Of a stretch of DNA of 64,000 nucleotides, positions 18,813 to 28,542 are shown in pieces (positions within the stretch are counted from its first letter, which is position 1; every line of letters starts with the position of its first letter). The translations under genes and the position numbers were made by a program. The notes beneath the pieces were generated by a model. The model did not search any database, had not been told where the DNA came from, and saw only the letters and a list, made by a program, of their open reading frames with translations. The stretch is from assembly GCA_025351165.1 (NCBI GenBank), contig JANXWK010000016.1:109918-173917 (forward strand), in the 5' to 3' direction. This DNA is from Hyphomicrobiales bacterium (GTDB lineage: Bacteria; Pseudomonadota; Alphaproteobacteria; Rhizobiales; Beijerinckiaceae).

Positions 18813-20518
18813 GCTGTTTTGAGATCCTGCATAAATGATCGCACATCTGATTGAAGTTCAGCAGAACGTTTCTTCATGCTTTGTGAGGCTTGGAGCATAG
18901 TTCCAACCGCTATGGAGCAATCACCCGATAAATCTGCAATCTGCTTAAGGTCAGTGTTGATCGCCTGAGTCCCATGGGCAGCATTGTCAATTGCTTTGGC
19001 AATATCATTGGTTGCACTGCTTTGCTGAGACGCAGCAACTGCAATGGAGCTGGCAATCGTATCAATCTGTTCAATGATACTGCCAACTGAACCTGTTGCG
19101 TCCACAACGTTTTGTGTCTGTGATTGAATAGCGACAATGTATTTTGTAATTTCATCCGTTGCTAATGCAGTTTGTGTTGCAAGGGCTTTAACCTCAGAGG
19201 CTACGACTGCAAATCCCCGTCCAGCTTCTCCGGCGCGAGCTGCTTCAATAGTTGCATTCAGTGCCAGCAGGTTTGTCTGATCTGCAATGGCACGAATAAG
19301 GGTTGCAGCCTCTCCAATAGAGCCGGAAACTTCTGAAAGAGATTTCGTCATGACTACAGTATTACGTACTTCTTTTACCGCATTTGCAGCTGCAGTAGAT
19401 GCATCCTGAACCCTGTGGGAAATCTCACTGATTGAATGGTTGAGTTCTTCTGTTGCCACAGCTACACCCGACACATTTTCATGAGCTGTGTTGCTAATAA
19501 CCGAAGATGCTTTTGCCCTGTCAATAACTGTTGTAACTTTGTTGGACGCAGATACAGCCACCTCTGCAAGAGCGGCTGAAAGGTTAACTACATCCTCAAC
19601 TACACCATTGACCCGCTGCTCAAACGAGACCGTGAGCGAGGATACTATATCTTTTCTCTGCTGTTCTGCCACAACATCCGCTGCCCTTTGCGTTGCTGCC
19701 ATCTCTGCACTTCTGGCAATGGCACGGGTGCGCACAGCATCAACAGAACGGGCAATATCGCCAATCTCATCGCGGCGCTTCATACCTGCAATTTCAAGAT
19801 CAAATTGACCATCAACAACACTATGAAGGTTATCAGCTAAAACAAGCAGTGGTTTGGATATGGAACGCCCAATCATGAAGACTGAAATCATAAGACCAAA
19901 AATTGATGTAGCGGAGAGTAGCATTGCCTTGTATGTGGCAGCACTTTGAGCAGATTGAAGATCATCTATATGTAAACCAGTTTGTATGGACCAGCGCCAT
20001 GGATTGAACCCACTCGCATAAGACCATTTTTCTGTCTGTTCCTTGTCGCCAGGTTTAACCCACATATACGATACATATCCGCCACCTCTGACACTGGCAT
20101 CTACAAGGTCTTTAATAAAAAAATTTCCATTTTTATCTTGAAGCTTTGATTTATCAACTCCAGCAAAATCTGACCTGAATGGATGCATTACATTGATGCC
20201 ATCATAATCATAGATGGAGAGATAGGAATCTCCACGGTAGCGAATAGCTTTTACAGCTGTTTTGGCACGATTTTTTGCCTCTGCCTCATTGAACTCGCCT
20301 GCCAAGGAGCGTGTATGAAAATCTTTGATAATTGATCCCGCAGCATCGGTGGCAAGTTTCAGTTCGGCCTCGCGCCCATCGCGCAGCTGCGACCGCAAAT
20401 CGCTCACCTGAGTAAATGCAAGAACAATGATAATTGCAACTGCAAGGCCCATCGCTATAGCAACACGGCCTGTAACAGATAACAGTCTGAAATTGCTTAG
20501 TTTTAATGTTTTTTTCAT
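18809..20518 (-). CDS. Methyl-accepting chemotaxis protein with Cache sensor
   Basis: 569 residues. Membrane helix 1 lies at about 15-38, followed by a periplasmic single-Cache domain (about 40-195) with [17 protein letters not shown] and [20 protein letters not shown]. Helix 2 (about 197-220), HAMP (about 220-275) and a cytoplasmic signalling domain follow. The signalling hairpin tip carries [24 protein letters not shown] in two adjoining parts. No CheR/CheB tether pentapeptide is present at the C-terminus. sCache_2 domains often bind small carboxylates, but the ligand is unknown. It is monocistronic, with no che genes nearby. Confidence 0.95.
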   Translation of the reverse strand: MKKTLKLSNFRLLSVTGRVAIAMGLAVAIIIVLAFTQVSDLRSQLRDGREAELKLATDAAGSIIKDFHTRSLAGEFNEAEAKNRAKTAVKAIRYRGDSYLSIYDYDGINVMHPFRSDFAGVDKSKLQDKNGNFFIKDLVDASVRGGGYVSYMWVKPGDKEQTEKWSYASGFNPWRWSIQTGLHIDDLQSAQSAATYKAMLLSATSIFGLMISVFMIGRSISKPLLVLADNLHSVVDGQFDLEIAGMKRRDEIGDIARSVDAVRTRAIARSAEMAATQRAADVVAEQQRKDIVSSLTVSFEQRVNGVVEDVVNLSAALAEVAVSASNKVTTVIDRAKASSVISNTAHENVSGVAVATEELNHSISEISHRVQDASTAAANAVKEVRNTVVMTKSLSEVSGSIGEAATLIRAIADQTNLLALNATIEAARAGEAGRGFAVVASEVKALATQTALATDEITKYIVAIQSQTQNVVDATGSVGSIIEQIDTIASSIAVAASQQSSATNDIAKAIDNAAHGTQAINTDLKQIADLSGDCSIAVGTMLQASQSMKKRSAELQSDVRSFMQDLKTA

Positions 20519-20958
20519 AGTTAATAGCCTAATATTGTAGATTACCTTAGGTCACAATATCAGTAAATGTCTTACTATTGTCTTATTAAGCCTAAATTAT
20601 ATGCCTAAAAGCAAATATATGCCTAAAATTTAATCATTTTTGATCATATTTTTTAAAATATGTATTTGATATATAATTAGTTTTTGGTGCGACATATAGT
20701 CACTAATAACTGTAATTTATTTTCTAGGCGACCTCTAAAACAAAATTTAAGCCTTGCAACAAAAAAAAATCCATATAAATTATTTTTCTGTCAAAGCTGT
20801 GGTGTGTATCTTCTTTCATGTCCAAAGTTTAAAGCAATTTAACCCCTTTGACATCTTAAGGTAAATTTACATTGATTATGCCTAAAAGCTGAGAGATGTA
20901 GGTCATCTTGAAGCAATCATCTTGAACAGGTTAAAAATTACTAGGAAAATAAGATATT
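20519..20958. other. 440-base AT-rich intergenic region between chemoreceptor and greA
   Basis: No coding frame is supported here. The region is the divergent control region of the chemoreceptor (left) and greA (right). It is rich in A/T runs and carries three copies of TATGCCTAAAA (at about 20600-20610, 20619-20629 and 20878-20887), plus the related AAGCCTAAATT at 20588-20598. It also has the small palindrome ACCTTAGGT at 20544-20552. These could be operator sites. No RNA structure stood out. Confidence 0.6.
20848..20880 (+). promoter_or_regulatory. Possible greA promoter
   Basis: A perfect TTGACA -35 box lies at 20848-20853. The following bases give only weak -10 candidates (ATTGAT at 17-base spacing, GATTAT further on). 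It is about 80-110 bases upstream of the greA start and overlaps one TATGCCTAAAA repeat. This is a weak prediction. Confidence 0.3.
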
Positions 20959-21435
20959 ATGGAAAAAGTACCCATGACAATTGCTGGTTTCCAAGCCTTG
21001 GAAGCTGAACTGAAGAGGCGCCAGCAAGAGGAACGTCCGAAAATCATACTCGCCATTCAAGAGGCGCGGGCGCACGGGGATTTATCTGAAAATGCCGAAT
21101 ACTCTTCAGCAAAAGAAGCACAAAGTCATAACGAGGGTCGCATAGCTGAACTTGAAAGCGCTATTTCCCGCGCAGACGTCATAGATGTTACTAAACTGTC
21201 TGGAAACTCCATTATGTTTGGTGCAATTGTTACTTTGGTTGATGAGGAAACTGACACGCAAAAGAAGTATCAAATTGTTGGTGATATGGAAGCTGACGTA
21301 AAACTTGGGCGTATTTCCATCTCATCGCCGATATCTAGAGCATTGATTGGCAAAAAAACTGGAGATTCAGTCGAAGTTAAAACCCCTGGGGGTGGCAAAA
21401 GTTACGAAGTAGTCAATATTGCTTTTGGCGCATAA
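20959..21435 (+). CDS. greA: Transcription elongation factor GreA
   Basis: 158 residues, the family norm. An N-terminal coiled coil (about 1-75) has the tip motif [12 protein letters not shown], whose acidic residues stimulate RNA cleavage by RNA polymerase. The C-terminal FKBP-like domain holds [25 protein letters not shown]. It rescues backtracked RNA polymerase. It precedes the ELM1-family gene by 27 bases. Confidence 0.97.
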   Translation: MEKVPMTIAGFQALEAELKRRQQEERPKIILAIQEARAHGDLSENAEYSSAKEAQSHNEGRIAELESAISRADVIDVTKLSGNSIMFGAIVTLVDEETDTQKKYQIVGDMEADVKLGRISISSPISRALIGKKTGDSVEVKTPGGGKSYEVVNIAFGA

Positions 21436-21462
21436 ATTTCAAGCATGAACTTACGCATCTAG

Positions 21463-22470
21463 ATGTCTTTAAAATCTGTAAAAGCTTGGCTTATAACTGA
21501 TGGAAAAGCTGGAGACGAGCAGCAATGCATCGGCATTTTGCAAGCACTTGGCCTGAAATACAGGAAAATTCATGTTAAGCCACGCTGGTTTTACTCCCTT
21601 TTCATGCCTCATGGACCAATTGATGCCAAAGATAATCCAGGCATTTCTTCAAGTCTCATTGCGCCCCCCTTTCCTGACATCGCAATTGCAAGCGGCAGAC
21701 GTTCAGTTGCGTATCTCAAAAAAATCAAAACTGTCTCGAAAGGACGTTGTTTTACTGTCTTTTTGAAAAATCCAAGAACAGGATGCAATGCAGCAGATTT
21801 TATCTGGGTACCAGAGCATGATGGTTTAAGAGGTGAAAATATACTCGTAACCCTTACATCTCCAAATCTTTTAACTGCATCAACGTTAAAAAATGCAAGT
21901 CAGACCAGTATGTTCAGTCAGATAGATTATCCCCGTGTTGCAGTTTTGCTTGGTGGCGAGAGCAGTCTATATACTTACACTAGAAATGATTCTTCAGCTT
22001 TGGCAGACGCATTGTTAGACCTTGCAAATTCTGGTGCGGGTTTAATGGTTACCCCTTCTCGCAGAACTTCAGCTTTACTTTATAAGACTGTTGAAAATAC
22101 CGTTAAAGCTGCAGGTGGGTTCTTCTGGGGAGGAACAGGAAAAAATCCACTGACAGACATGTTGAGCGCAGCAGACCACATAATAGTAACAGCTGATTCT
22201 GTGAACATGGTCGGGGAAGCGGTTTCTACAGGCAAGCCTGTCCATATTTTTTACCCCAGTAAACGATTTAATGTCTTGAATTTATTCAAATTTAAACCCC
22301 ATAAAATTGAATATTTTTTAGTGCGTTTGACAAATCTTGGCGTTATCAGACCCCTTGAAAAAAAGCTCGAAAGCTGGAGCTATGAACCAATAAATGCAAC
22401 GCCTGTAATTGCAGCTGAAATAGAAAAGCGCTATATGGCTTATCAGGATAAAATCTCTGGAGAAAATTAA
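21463..22470 (+). CDS. ELM1 (mitochondrial fission) family protein
   Basis: 335 residues of the family first described as plant ELM1. It begins LITDGKAGDEQQCIGI and has the conserved internal blocks ASGRRSVAYLKK, LLGGESSLYTYT and ITADSVNMVGEA. The last resembles the sugar-nucleotide-binding half of GT-B glycosyltransferases. In bacteria the role is unknown; the fold suggests a glycosyltransferase-like enzyme in envelope synthesis. It sits between greA and trxB, one base from the latter. Confidence 0.82.
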   Translation: MSLKSVKAWLITDGKAGDEQQCIGILQALGLKYRKIHVKPRWFYSLFMPHGPIDAKDNPGISSSLIAPPFPDIAIASGRRSVAYLKKIKTVSKGRCFTVFLKNPRTGCNAADFIWVPEHDGLRGENILVTLTSPNLLTASTLKNASQTSMFSQIDYPRVAVLLGGESSLYTYTRNDSSALADALLDLANSGAGLMVTPSRRTSALLYKTVENTVKAAGGFFWGGTGKNPLTDMLSAADHIIVTADSVNMVGEAVSTGKPVHIFYPSKRFNVLNLFKFKPHKIEYFLVRLTNLGVIRPLEKKLESWSYEPINATPVIAAEIEKRYMAYQDKISGEN

Positions 22471-22471
22471 C

Positions 22472-23431
22472 GTGAGCCTTCATTCAAAAATAATTATCAT
22501 AGGCTCAGGCCCTGCGGGTTATACAGCGGCAATATATGCGGCAAGATCAATGCTGGAAACAACAATGATCGCGGGCTTTGAACCAGGCGGACAGTTGATG
22601 ATAACAACAGATGTTGAAAACTACCCAGGCTTTGCAAATGTTATTCAAGGGCCCTGGCTGATGGAGCAGATGAAGCTCCAGGCAGAACATGTAGGCACAA
22701 AAATGGTGTCTGACCATATTATTAAAGCTGAGCTTAATCAAACACCTTTCAGGCTTACAGGTGATTCAGGCGCGATTTACACGTGCGATTCGCTCATTAT
22801 CTCAACAGGCGCTAAAGCAAAATGGCTTGGAATTCCATCAGAAGAAAAATTCAAAGGCTTTGGTGTGTCTGCCTGTGCTACCTGTGACGGTTTTTTCTAT
22901 CGCAATAAAGATGTGGTTGTTGTTGGCGGCGGTAACTCAGCTGTTGAAGAAAGCCTCTATCTTGCCAATCTTGCCAGTAAAGTAACGCTTATCCATAGAA
23001 GGGACAGTTTGAAAGCTGAACGCATTTTGCAGGAACGTTTATTTGCCCACCCCAAAATAGATATCATCTGGAATTCCGCCGTAGAGGAAATTTGTGGCAC
23101 ACAAAATCCGCTAAGCGTTACGCACGTCAGATTAAAAAACTTTAAATCCGGTACAGTTATGGATTTATCAACTCACGGTATTTTTGTTGCTATTGGTCAT
23201 TCTCCAGCGTCTGAAGTTTTCAAAGACCAGCTTCAGACCAATGAGTCTGGCTACATAACTGTAAAGCCAGGAACGACATCAACAAATGTACCCGGTGTTT
23301 TTGCAGCAGGCGATGTTGCAGATGATGTCTATCGTCAAGCGGTAACTGCAGCTGGAATGGGTTGTATGGCGGCACTTGAAGCTGAACGCTGGTTAACTAT
23401 AAATTCAGTTACGCAAATTGCTGCTGAATAA
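22472..23431 (+). CDS. trxB: Thioredoxin-disulfide reductase
   Basis: 319 residues starting at GTG. FAD-binding GSGPAGYTAAIYAARS is at the N-terminus, redox-active CATC in SACATCDGFF is near residue 140, NADPH-binding GGGNSAVEE follows, and the C-terminal FAD motif is GVFAAGDVADD. It reduces thioredoxin with NADPH. The preceding gene ends one base before this start. The trxB-lysR order that follows is also found in other alphaproteobacteria. Confidence 0.96.
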   Translation: MSLHSKIIIIGSGPAGYTAAIYAARSMLETTMIAGFEPGGQLMITTDVENYPGFANVIQGPWLMEQMKLQAEHVGTKMVSDHIIKAELNQTPFRLTGDSGAIYTCDSLIISTGAKAKWLGIPSEEKFKGFGVSACATCDGFFYRNKDVVVVGGGNSAVEESLYLANLASKVTLIHRRDSLKAERILQERLFAHPKIDIIWNSAVEEICGTQNPLSVTHVRLKNFKSGTVMDLSTHGIFVAIGHSPASEVFKDQLQTNESGYITVKPGTTSTNVPGVFAAGDVADDVYRQAVTAAGMGCMAALEAERWLTINSVTQIAAE

Positions 23432-23515
23432 TACCTCAAAAAAAATACCTCTCACCCATTCTTTTACGTGACAACTGCATGTGAGCCATGCATGTTTGCT
23501 GTAGGAGTACATAGC

Positions 23516-24406
23516 ATGGATTGGGACAAAATACGCATTTTTCATGCAGCTGCGGCTGCTGGGAGTTTTACACATGCCGGTGATGCATTAGGCTTAAGCC
23601 AGTCTGCTGTAAGTCGGCAGGTAAGCGCTTTGGAACAGGATTTAAAACTTCCGCTGTTTCATCGTCACGCGCGTGGACTTATCTTAACAGAACAGGGTGA
23701 ACTTCTGTATCGCACTGCACGTGAGCTTGTCTTGAAACTGGAGCATACTCGATCACGATTATCAGACAGTAAGGAAAAACCTAACGGGGAGCTGAAAATA
23801 ACAGCAAATGTGGGCCTTGGGATGCACTGGCTAACCCCACGTTTGGGTGAATTTCTGGACAGCTATCCAGATATAAAGGTTCAGCTTATCCTTACTGACG
23901 ACGAACTTGATTTGGCAATGCGTGAAGCTGATGTTGCTTTACGCCTTTCACAGCCAACACAGGGTGATCTTATTCAACGTAAACTATTTACGGTTCACTT
24001 TCATGCCTTTGCTTCAGTTGATTATGTTCGCAAATACGGGGCACCTAAATCAGTTGATGAGCTTGAACAGCATCGTTTACTGGCTTTTGGTGGCGGATTG
24101 CCACCCTATCTGGTAGATTTGAACTGGCATCTTAAGGTCGGGCGCGACATAAAAGAATCCCGCGATCCCCGTATGACAATCAACAATCTTCCTGCCCTGT
24201 TAAGCGCCGTAGAATCTGGCTTAGGTATTGGTGTTTTCCCAGATTATCTTGTAGATACAAGTAAAGATCTTACTCAGATCCTGTCAAATGAGGAAATGCC
24301 TGAACTTGATTGTTATCTAGTGTACGCAGAAGAATTAAAAGGCGTAGCCAGAGTGCAGGTCTTTAAAGACTTCCTCGTTAGCAAAGCCCAACGTTGGAGC
24401 TACTGA
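23516..24406 (+). CDS. LysR-family transcriptional regulator
   Basis: 296 residues from the ATG at 23516, which has GTAGGAG 9 bases upstream. A GTG at 23468 opens the same frame but would add 16 residues without homology. The winged helix-turn-helix (about 3-62) includes GSFTHAGDALGLSQSAVSRQVSALE. The periplasmic-binding-like effector domain (about 90-290) follows. The target and inducer are unknown. Position next to trxB suggests a possible role in redox or envelope response. Confidence 0.9.
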   Translation: MDWDKIRIFHAAAAAGSFTHAGDALGLSQSAVSRQVSALEQDLKLPLFHRHARGLILTEQGELLYRTARELVLKLEHTRSRLSDSKEKPNGELKITANVGLGMHWLTPRLGEFLDSYPDIKVQLILTDDELDLAMREADVALRLSQPTQGDLIQRKLFTVHFHAFASVDYVRKYGAPKSVDELEQHRLLAFGGGLPPYLVDLNWHLKVGRDIKESRDPRMTINNLPALLSAVESGLGIGVFPDYLVDTSKDLTQILSNEEMPELDCYLVYAEELKGVARVQVFKDFLVSKAQRWSY

Positions 24407-24509
24407 AAAAGCATAGCATAAAGTTGTTTGTTAACTTGATATGATAAAATTGCATACCTGACATACATTATATTGCATTGCACAATTATATTTTTGGGTT
24501 TATTGGTTG

Positions 24510-24628
24510 CACATCTGAGGTAATCAGGTTCCGTATGTCCTCCCGACGTTGAGCCTGCTCAGTAACTTGTGATTGATCTAACGATCCAATCTTTCAGCCA
24601 GATGCTTTTTGCATCTGGCTTTTTTTTT
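24510..24628 (+). ncRNA. Candidate structured small RNA with unpaired CCUCCC and intrinsic terminator
   Basis: Three consecutive hairpins lead into a strong terminator: CTGA/TCAG around GGTAA (24515-24527), TTGAG/CTCAG around CCTG (24549-24562), and GATTGATC/GATcCAATC around TAAC (24571-24591). Between hairpins 1 and 2 the sequence TCCTCCC (24538-24544) is unpaired, an anti-Shine-Dalgarno type of motif. Alphaproteobacterial suhB/mmgR-class sRNAs use such CU-rich unpaired motifs. There is no open frame, and the LysR stop is 100 bases upstream. No clear promoter was identified, so it could also be a processed 3' end of the LysR transcript. Confidence 0.5.
24596..24628 (+). terminator. Rho-independent terminator
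   Basis: A perfect 10-base stem AGCCAGATGC / GCATCTGGCT (24596-24605 and 24611-24620) encloses a TTTTT loop and is followed directly by eight T residues. It ends the candidate sRNA or the lysR transcript. Confidence 0.92.
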
Positions 24629-24681
24629 AATTTTATTTATTTTAAAGACTAATTACAATTATCTTTCAAAGAAAGATTTAC

Positions 24682-27498
24682 ATGTCTTCTTTACTTTTAA
24701 AATCTACTCCACAAGCGGATTTGACTTTTCCTGCACCTGTATCTGTGTCGTCAGAGGCTTCATCTGTGGATCCTTTGTTTTTTAATTCTTCATTTCGCAT
24801 GACAGACTCGTGCACGCGCCTGAAGCATGTTTTGTCTGTTTATGAACAGAGTATAGTTCAACTGGGCATAACTGAAAAAACGCTGGCTCAAAACAGAAAA
24901 ATCCTGAATGATGTGCTGGCTGAAGCTAAAAGCTTCCTGTCCTTACACGGAGCCCAAAATAATGCAGGCATGACTCAACTTAAAACGCTTGTGAAACAGG
25001 CAAAACACCAGCTGAAAAATGCATCTGTATCCAGATCAGACACAAAACCCAACTCAAAGCTTGACCTGAGTGTGGTGAAGATTATTGAGGATAAACCCAA
25101 TTCAGATGGCAGCCGCACGACAACCTTTAGAACCAACAGGCGTTTTCTTGGAGAATTGAGTGTCACCTTGCCAAAAGCAACGGGTAATGGCTTGGTGGAT
25201 ACCTTTGATAAAATTAATTATGGGGCCACAAAAGCATTTAACGGTTTTATTGGGGATCTGACTGTTGGACTTGCAAGCCTACCACAGGCCGGTCTTGACG
25301 CAGCTAGCAGAGCGAAGGCCTATGCTGCGAACCTGACAGAAGCTGCAGCTCATGATCAAAAAAAAGCTGCCAAAAAACTTCTAAAAGATGCAGCCACTGG
25401 CTACTTCCAACATCTGCCTATTATGGTTGCAGGCCAGGCTGTCAATCAATGGCGTAAAGACCGTATATCGGAATTTAACACAACACGCCAAACCGCAGGT
25501 CTACTGGCAGCCAGTACGGAAACACTTGTACATGGGGCACTGGATATTGCATCAGTTGGAAAACTGGCAAAAAAAGGGGCACCAGGACTAAAACCAAAAG
25601 GAACACTCCCCAAAAGTTTCCAGCCATTTGTTGAGCATATAAATAAGTTGAGCGCCAAAACTTACGCGACCATGACAAAAGAGCAGATCAGGATCAGTTT
25701 TGATGTGCTAAAAGCCAACCAAGCCCAGCCAGGTGTTAAACAAGCCTTGAACACTTTGAACAGACTTGCAAAAAGCAAACCTACACAAACTGCCATAAAA
25801 GATAGACATCTGGTGCCTTCTGGCCAGCAGAGAACTCCCCTGCCCACTGCACCAAGTCCTGCTCCACCTTCAACTACGATTATACCCTCGCTTTCGACCA
25901 TTGAACCAGCTAAAACACATAAAAATAAAAATGCATTACCCAAGCGCAAAGTAAAATCCAAGCCCGTATCAAAAAAAATGGCCACAAATAATGAGCTTGC
26001 AAAAAAAAATACAGAAGACAGCTTGAGACGCCAGCACCAGGATGCCGCCTGGGGTAGACAAACAGCAGGCCATAGAACATTTAATCAGCCTGAGGAATTT
26101 GATCCATTTAATCCAGGACAATTAAATAACCAGGAATCCAGTTTGAATAAATTAACTCCTGAAGAAATAAGAAACAACAAGCTTCAGCTGCAAAGAGAAA
26201 CTGATAAGCTATCTTCAGTATATAGGTACTTTGAAGGAATAAAATTTTCTTTAAAAATTGGTTTTTTGGTGGATGATCTTTGGCAAAACACATACACGTA
26301 TGCCAAATTACTTAAATCCGCAGCTGAGTTAAAATGGTTCATGGAATTGCTCGAGTCTACTCCGCAGACAAAAGAATACTTTGAAGCATTGATCGCGCAG
26401 AAGCATAAAATGCTAAATGTTCTTACTACAATAGAAACTGATTTTTATAATAATCCGAATTTAAGTTACGTTGACGATTTCATACCTATTAATACATCTA
26501 AAATTTTTCAACTAAAGACAGATCAAGTTTACGAAGATTTGATTGGGAATAACATTTCAGTCGAAAAACTGGCAGTAGATAAAAAAACAAGTATTCTTTC
26601 TAAGTTTGCCAATGGAGCAAGATTTATATCACAAAGCATTGAAACAAATTTAAATAACATATCTGCATCGAAAATTAAAAAGGAAAAAAACGCTACTCTT
26701 AAAATTGAAAAAAATTTGGGCCTAACTAAAGTATTATCACCCGCAATTGACCATGACTATTTAAAAAATATGTTCTGGGTCAAAGATAGAGGCTCTGAGC
26801 ATGAATCTAATGTACATCCATTTGGCAATTTAACTCAGGCTGACTTTATAAGGCTGAATATAATGCATCTTGATAAGGCAAAGAAAATAAAAGAAATAAT
26901 TAGAAAATATAGAAGCGAACTACACTGGAAATGTAAATCAGAATATGAATATAAATCAAATGACCCCAGCCTGCTTTATTTGCAGGATCTGACATTTGAA
27001 GCTTTGTCGCCTCGTTACGATCAGGTGGTTTTAAGACATGTTATCCAGATGCAAAAAGAAGGTAAAAGTCCATTAAATTCTGAAAACTTTAATCGTCATG
27101 AAGCGGGTCTGCTGCGCAAAGCAATCATACCAGATTTTTTTGAACTAGGGTCATATAGACACAATTTTATTGACCTTTTTGTCGATACAGACCTCAGTTT
27201 GCAGGAAGTCGAAAAATTTAAAGTTTTAACAGACAGAATTTATGCTTTTACAAGTATGTATACTAAGTCTAATAAATATGACGACTTTTTGAACCTGTTG
27301 AACAGATATGCAGTATCAAAAATTGCTCACAAACATACTTATAAAGAACCTGTAAAAGGGATATTTGATAATCTTCTAATAGTTAATCCCCGCATTACAG
27401 ACTTGAACAGATCACAATTTAAACTGACTGACCCGACACTTGATGCCTATCTTGAAAAACTGACCCAGATTATGAAACATGAACTGAATGAATGGTGA
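24682..27498 (+). CDS. 938-residue effector-like protein of unknown function
   Basis: No signal peptide. The N-terminus is Ser/Thr/Pro-rich (about 1-45), then a helical region (about 50-110). A segment (about 165-300) contains hydrophobic/Ala-rich helices and the phrase GALDIASVGKLAKKG, which resembles linker regions of polymorphic toxins. A Pro/Ser-rich hinge (about 384-402) and a Lys-rich patch (about 412-435) lead to a long Lys/Asn-rich helical C-terminal half (about 470-938). The second half is clearly more AT-rich than the first and than the neighbouring genes. No enzyme motif is recognised. The soluble multidomain layout suits a secreted effector or toxin, but this is inference. Confidence 0.6.
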   Translation: MSSLLLKSTPQADLTFPAPVSVSSEASSVDPLFFNSSFRMTDSCTRLKHVLSVYEQSIVQLGITEKTLAQNRKILNDVLAEAKSFLSLHGAQNNAGMTQLKTLVKQAKHQLKNASVSRSDTKPNSKLDLSVVKIIEDKPNSDGSRTTTFRTNRRFLGELSVTLPKATGNGLVDTFDKINYGATKAFNGFIGDLTVGLASLPQAGLDAASRAKAYAANLTEAAAHDQKKAAKKLLKDAATGYFQHLPIMVAGQAVNQWRKDRISEFNTTRQTAGLLAASTETLVHGALDIASVGKLAKKGAPGLKPKGTLPKSFQPFVEHINKLSAKTYATMTKEQIRISFDVLKANQAQPGVKQALNTLNRLAKSKPTQTAIKDRHLVPSGQQRTPLPTAPSPAPPSTTIIPSLSTIEPAKTHKNKNALPKRKVKSKPVSKKMATNNELAKKNTEDSLRRQHQDAAWGRQTAGHRTFNQPEEFDPFNPGQLNNQESSLNKLTPEEIRNNKLQLQRETDKLSSVYRYFEGIKFSLKIGFLVDDLWQNTYTYAKLLKSAAELKWFMELLESTPQTKEYFEALIAQKHKMLNVLTTIETDFYNNPNLSYVDDFIPINTSKIFQLKTDQVYEDLIGNNISVEKLAVDKKTSILSKFANGARFISQSIETNLNNISASKIKKEKNATLKIEKNLGLTKVLSPAIDHDYLKNMFWVKDRGSEHESNVHPFGNLTQADFIRLNIMHLDKAKKIKEIIRKYRSELHWKCKSEYEYKSNDPSLLYLQDLTFEALSPRYDQVVLRHVIQMQKEGKSPLNSENFNRHEAGLLRKAIIPDFFELGSYRHNFIDLFVDTDLSLQEVEKFKVLTDRIYAFTSMYTKSNKYDDFLNLLNRYAVSKIAHKHTYKEPVKGIFDNLLIVNPRITDLNRSQFKLTDPTLDAYLEKLTQIMKHELNEW

Positions 27499-27505
27499 CC
27501 ATCAC

Positions 27506-28531
27506 TTAACTTAACCCTTCCAGCAATACCATGAGCTCTTCTGGTAAATCTCTTTCAAACACCATTTCTTGCCTGGTCACAGGATGTTCAAAGCCAAGTA
27601 AGGCTGCATGAAGAGCCTGTCTTGTGCCCAGTGATGCAAGTGAGGAGCGCGCACGTTCTCCCAAATGTAAAGCCTTGGTCTTGTAACCTGCACCATAGAG
27701 CCTGTCTGCCAATAATGGGTGTCCAATATGTGCCATATGCACACGAATCTGGTGTGTGCGTCCTGTTTCAAGCCTACATTCAACTAGGCTTGCAATACTC
27801 TTATGGGTGATGGCTCCAAACTCGTCATAAGCATCAAATACTTTTTTTACCTCAAAATGAGTAATGGCTTCGCGGCCTTGGGTTTCTGAGACGACAGCAA
27901 TTTTCTCGCGGTTTTGGTTGCTACGCTCAAGATTGGCATGTATTGTTCCATGTGGCCTGTTTGGTACCCCCCATACAAATGCCAGATACGCCCGCTGCAA
28001 TGGCCCCGTACGACCATGATCTGCAAACTGGGCCGCAAGCTTTTTATGTGCACGATCATTTTTTGCAACGACCAGCAGCCCACTTGTATCCTTGTCTAAC
28101 CGATGTACGATGCCAGGGCGTTTTACCCCACCAATACCAGACAGGCTTTCGCCGCAATGAGCCAGCAGCGCATTTACAAGTGTACCATCTCTGTGTCCTG
28201 AGGCTGGATGTACAATCAGGCCCGCTGGCTTGTTAATTACAATCAGATGGTCATCCTCATACACAACATCCAGCGCGATTAGCTGTGCAATTGGCGTGGC
28301 AGGTTCTGGCTCTGGAATATCAAGCGTAACAACCTGATCAAGTTTCATCTTGCGACTGGCATCTGTAAATATTGCGCCGTCAACTTTTAATGCGCCATGT
28401 TTGATTAAATCCTGCAATCGGCTGCGCGATATGTCCAAAAGCCTGGCGCTGACAAGCTTGTCAAGGCGCTGGCCTACTTCTTCTGGTGTAATTGTAATAC
28501 TAAAAATTTGAGGTTCATAAAGCATGAACAT
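27506..28531 (-). CDS. RluA/RluD family 23S rRNA pseudouridine synthase
   Basis: 341 residues. An S4 RNA-binding domain (about 15-75, LDKLVSARLLDISRSRLQDLIKHGA) precedes the catalytic domain with KPAGLIVHPASGHRDGTLVNALL and the active-site Asp motif GIVHRLDKDTSGLLVVAKN. GRTHQIRVHMAHIGHPL is also conserved. It isomerises uridines in large-subunit rRNA; length and S4 domain favour RluD. The start may be the ATG at 28525. It is convergent with the 938-residue gene, with 7 bases between stops. Confidence 0.92.
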   Translation of the reverse strand: MFMLYEPQIFSITITPEEVGQRLDKLVSARLLDISRSRLQDLIKHGALKVDGAIFTDASRKMKLDQVVTLDIPEPEPATPIAQLIALDVVYEDDHLIVINKPAGLIVHPASGHRDGTLVNALLAHCGESLSGIGGVKRPGIVHRLDKDTSGLLVVAKNDRAHKKLAAQFADHGRTGPLQRAYLAFVWGVPNRPHGTIHANLERSNQNREKIAVVSETQGREAITHFEVKKVFDAYDEFGAITHKSIASLVECRLETGRTHQIRVHMAHIGHPLLADRLYGAGYKTKALHLGERARSSLASLGTRQALHAALLGFEHPVTRQEMVFERDLPEELMVLLEGLS

Positions 28532-28542
28532 GCATTAGCAGC

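Noticed and set aside
20827..20843. Possible CtrA box (TTAA-N-TTAA) upstream of greA
   Set aside because: The two TTAA halves are separated by 6 bases, not the 7 required by the canonical site, and AT-rich sequence makes such pairs common.
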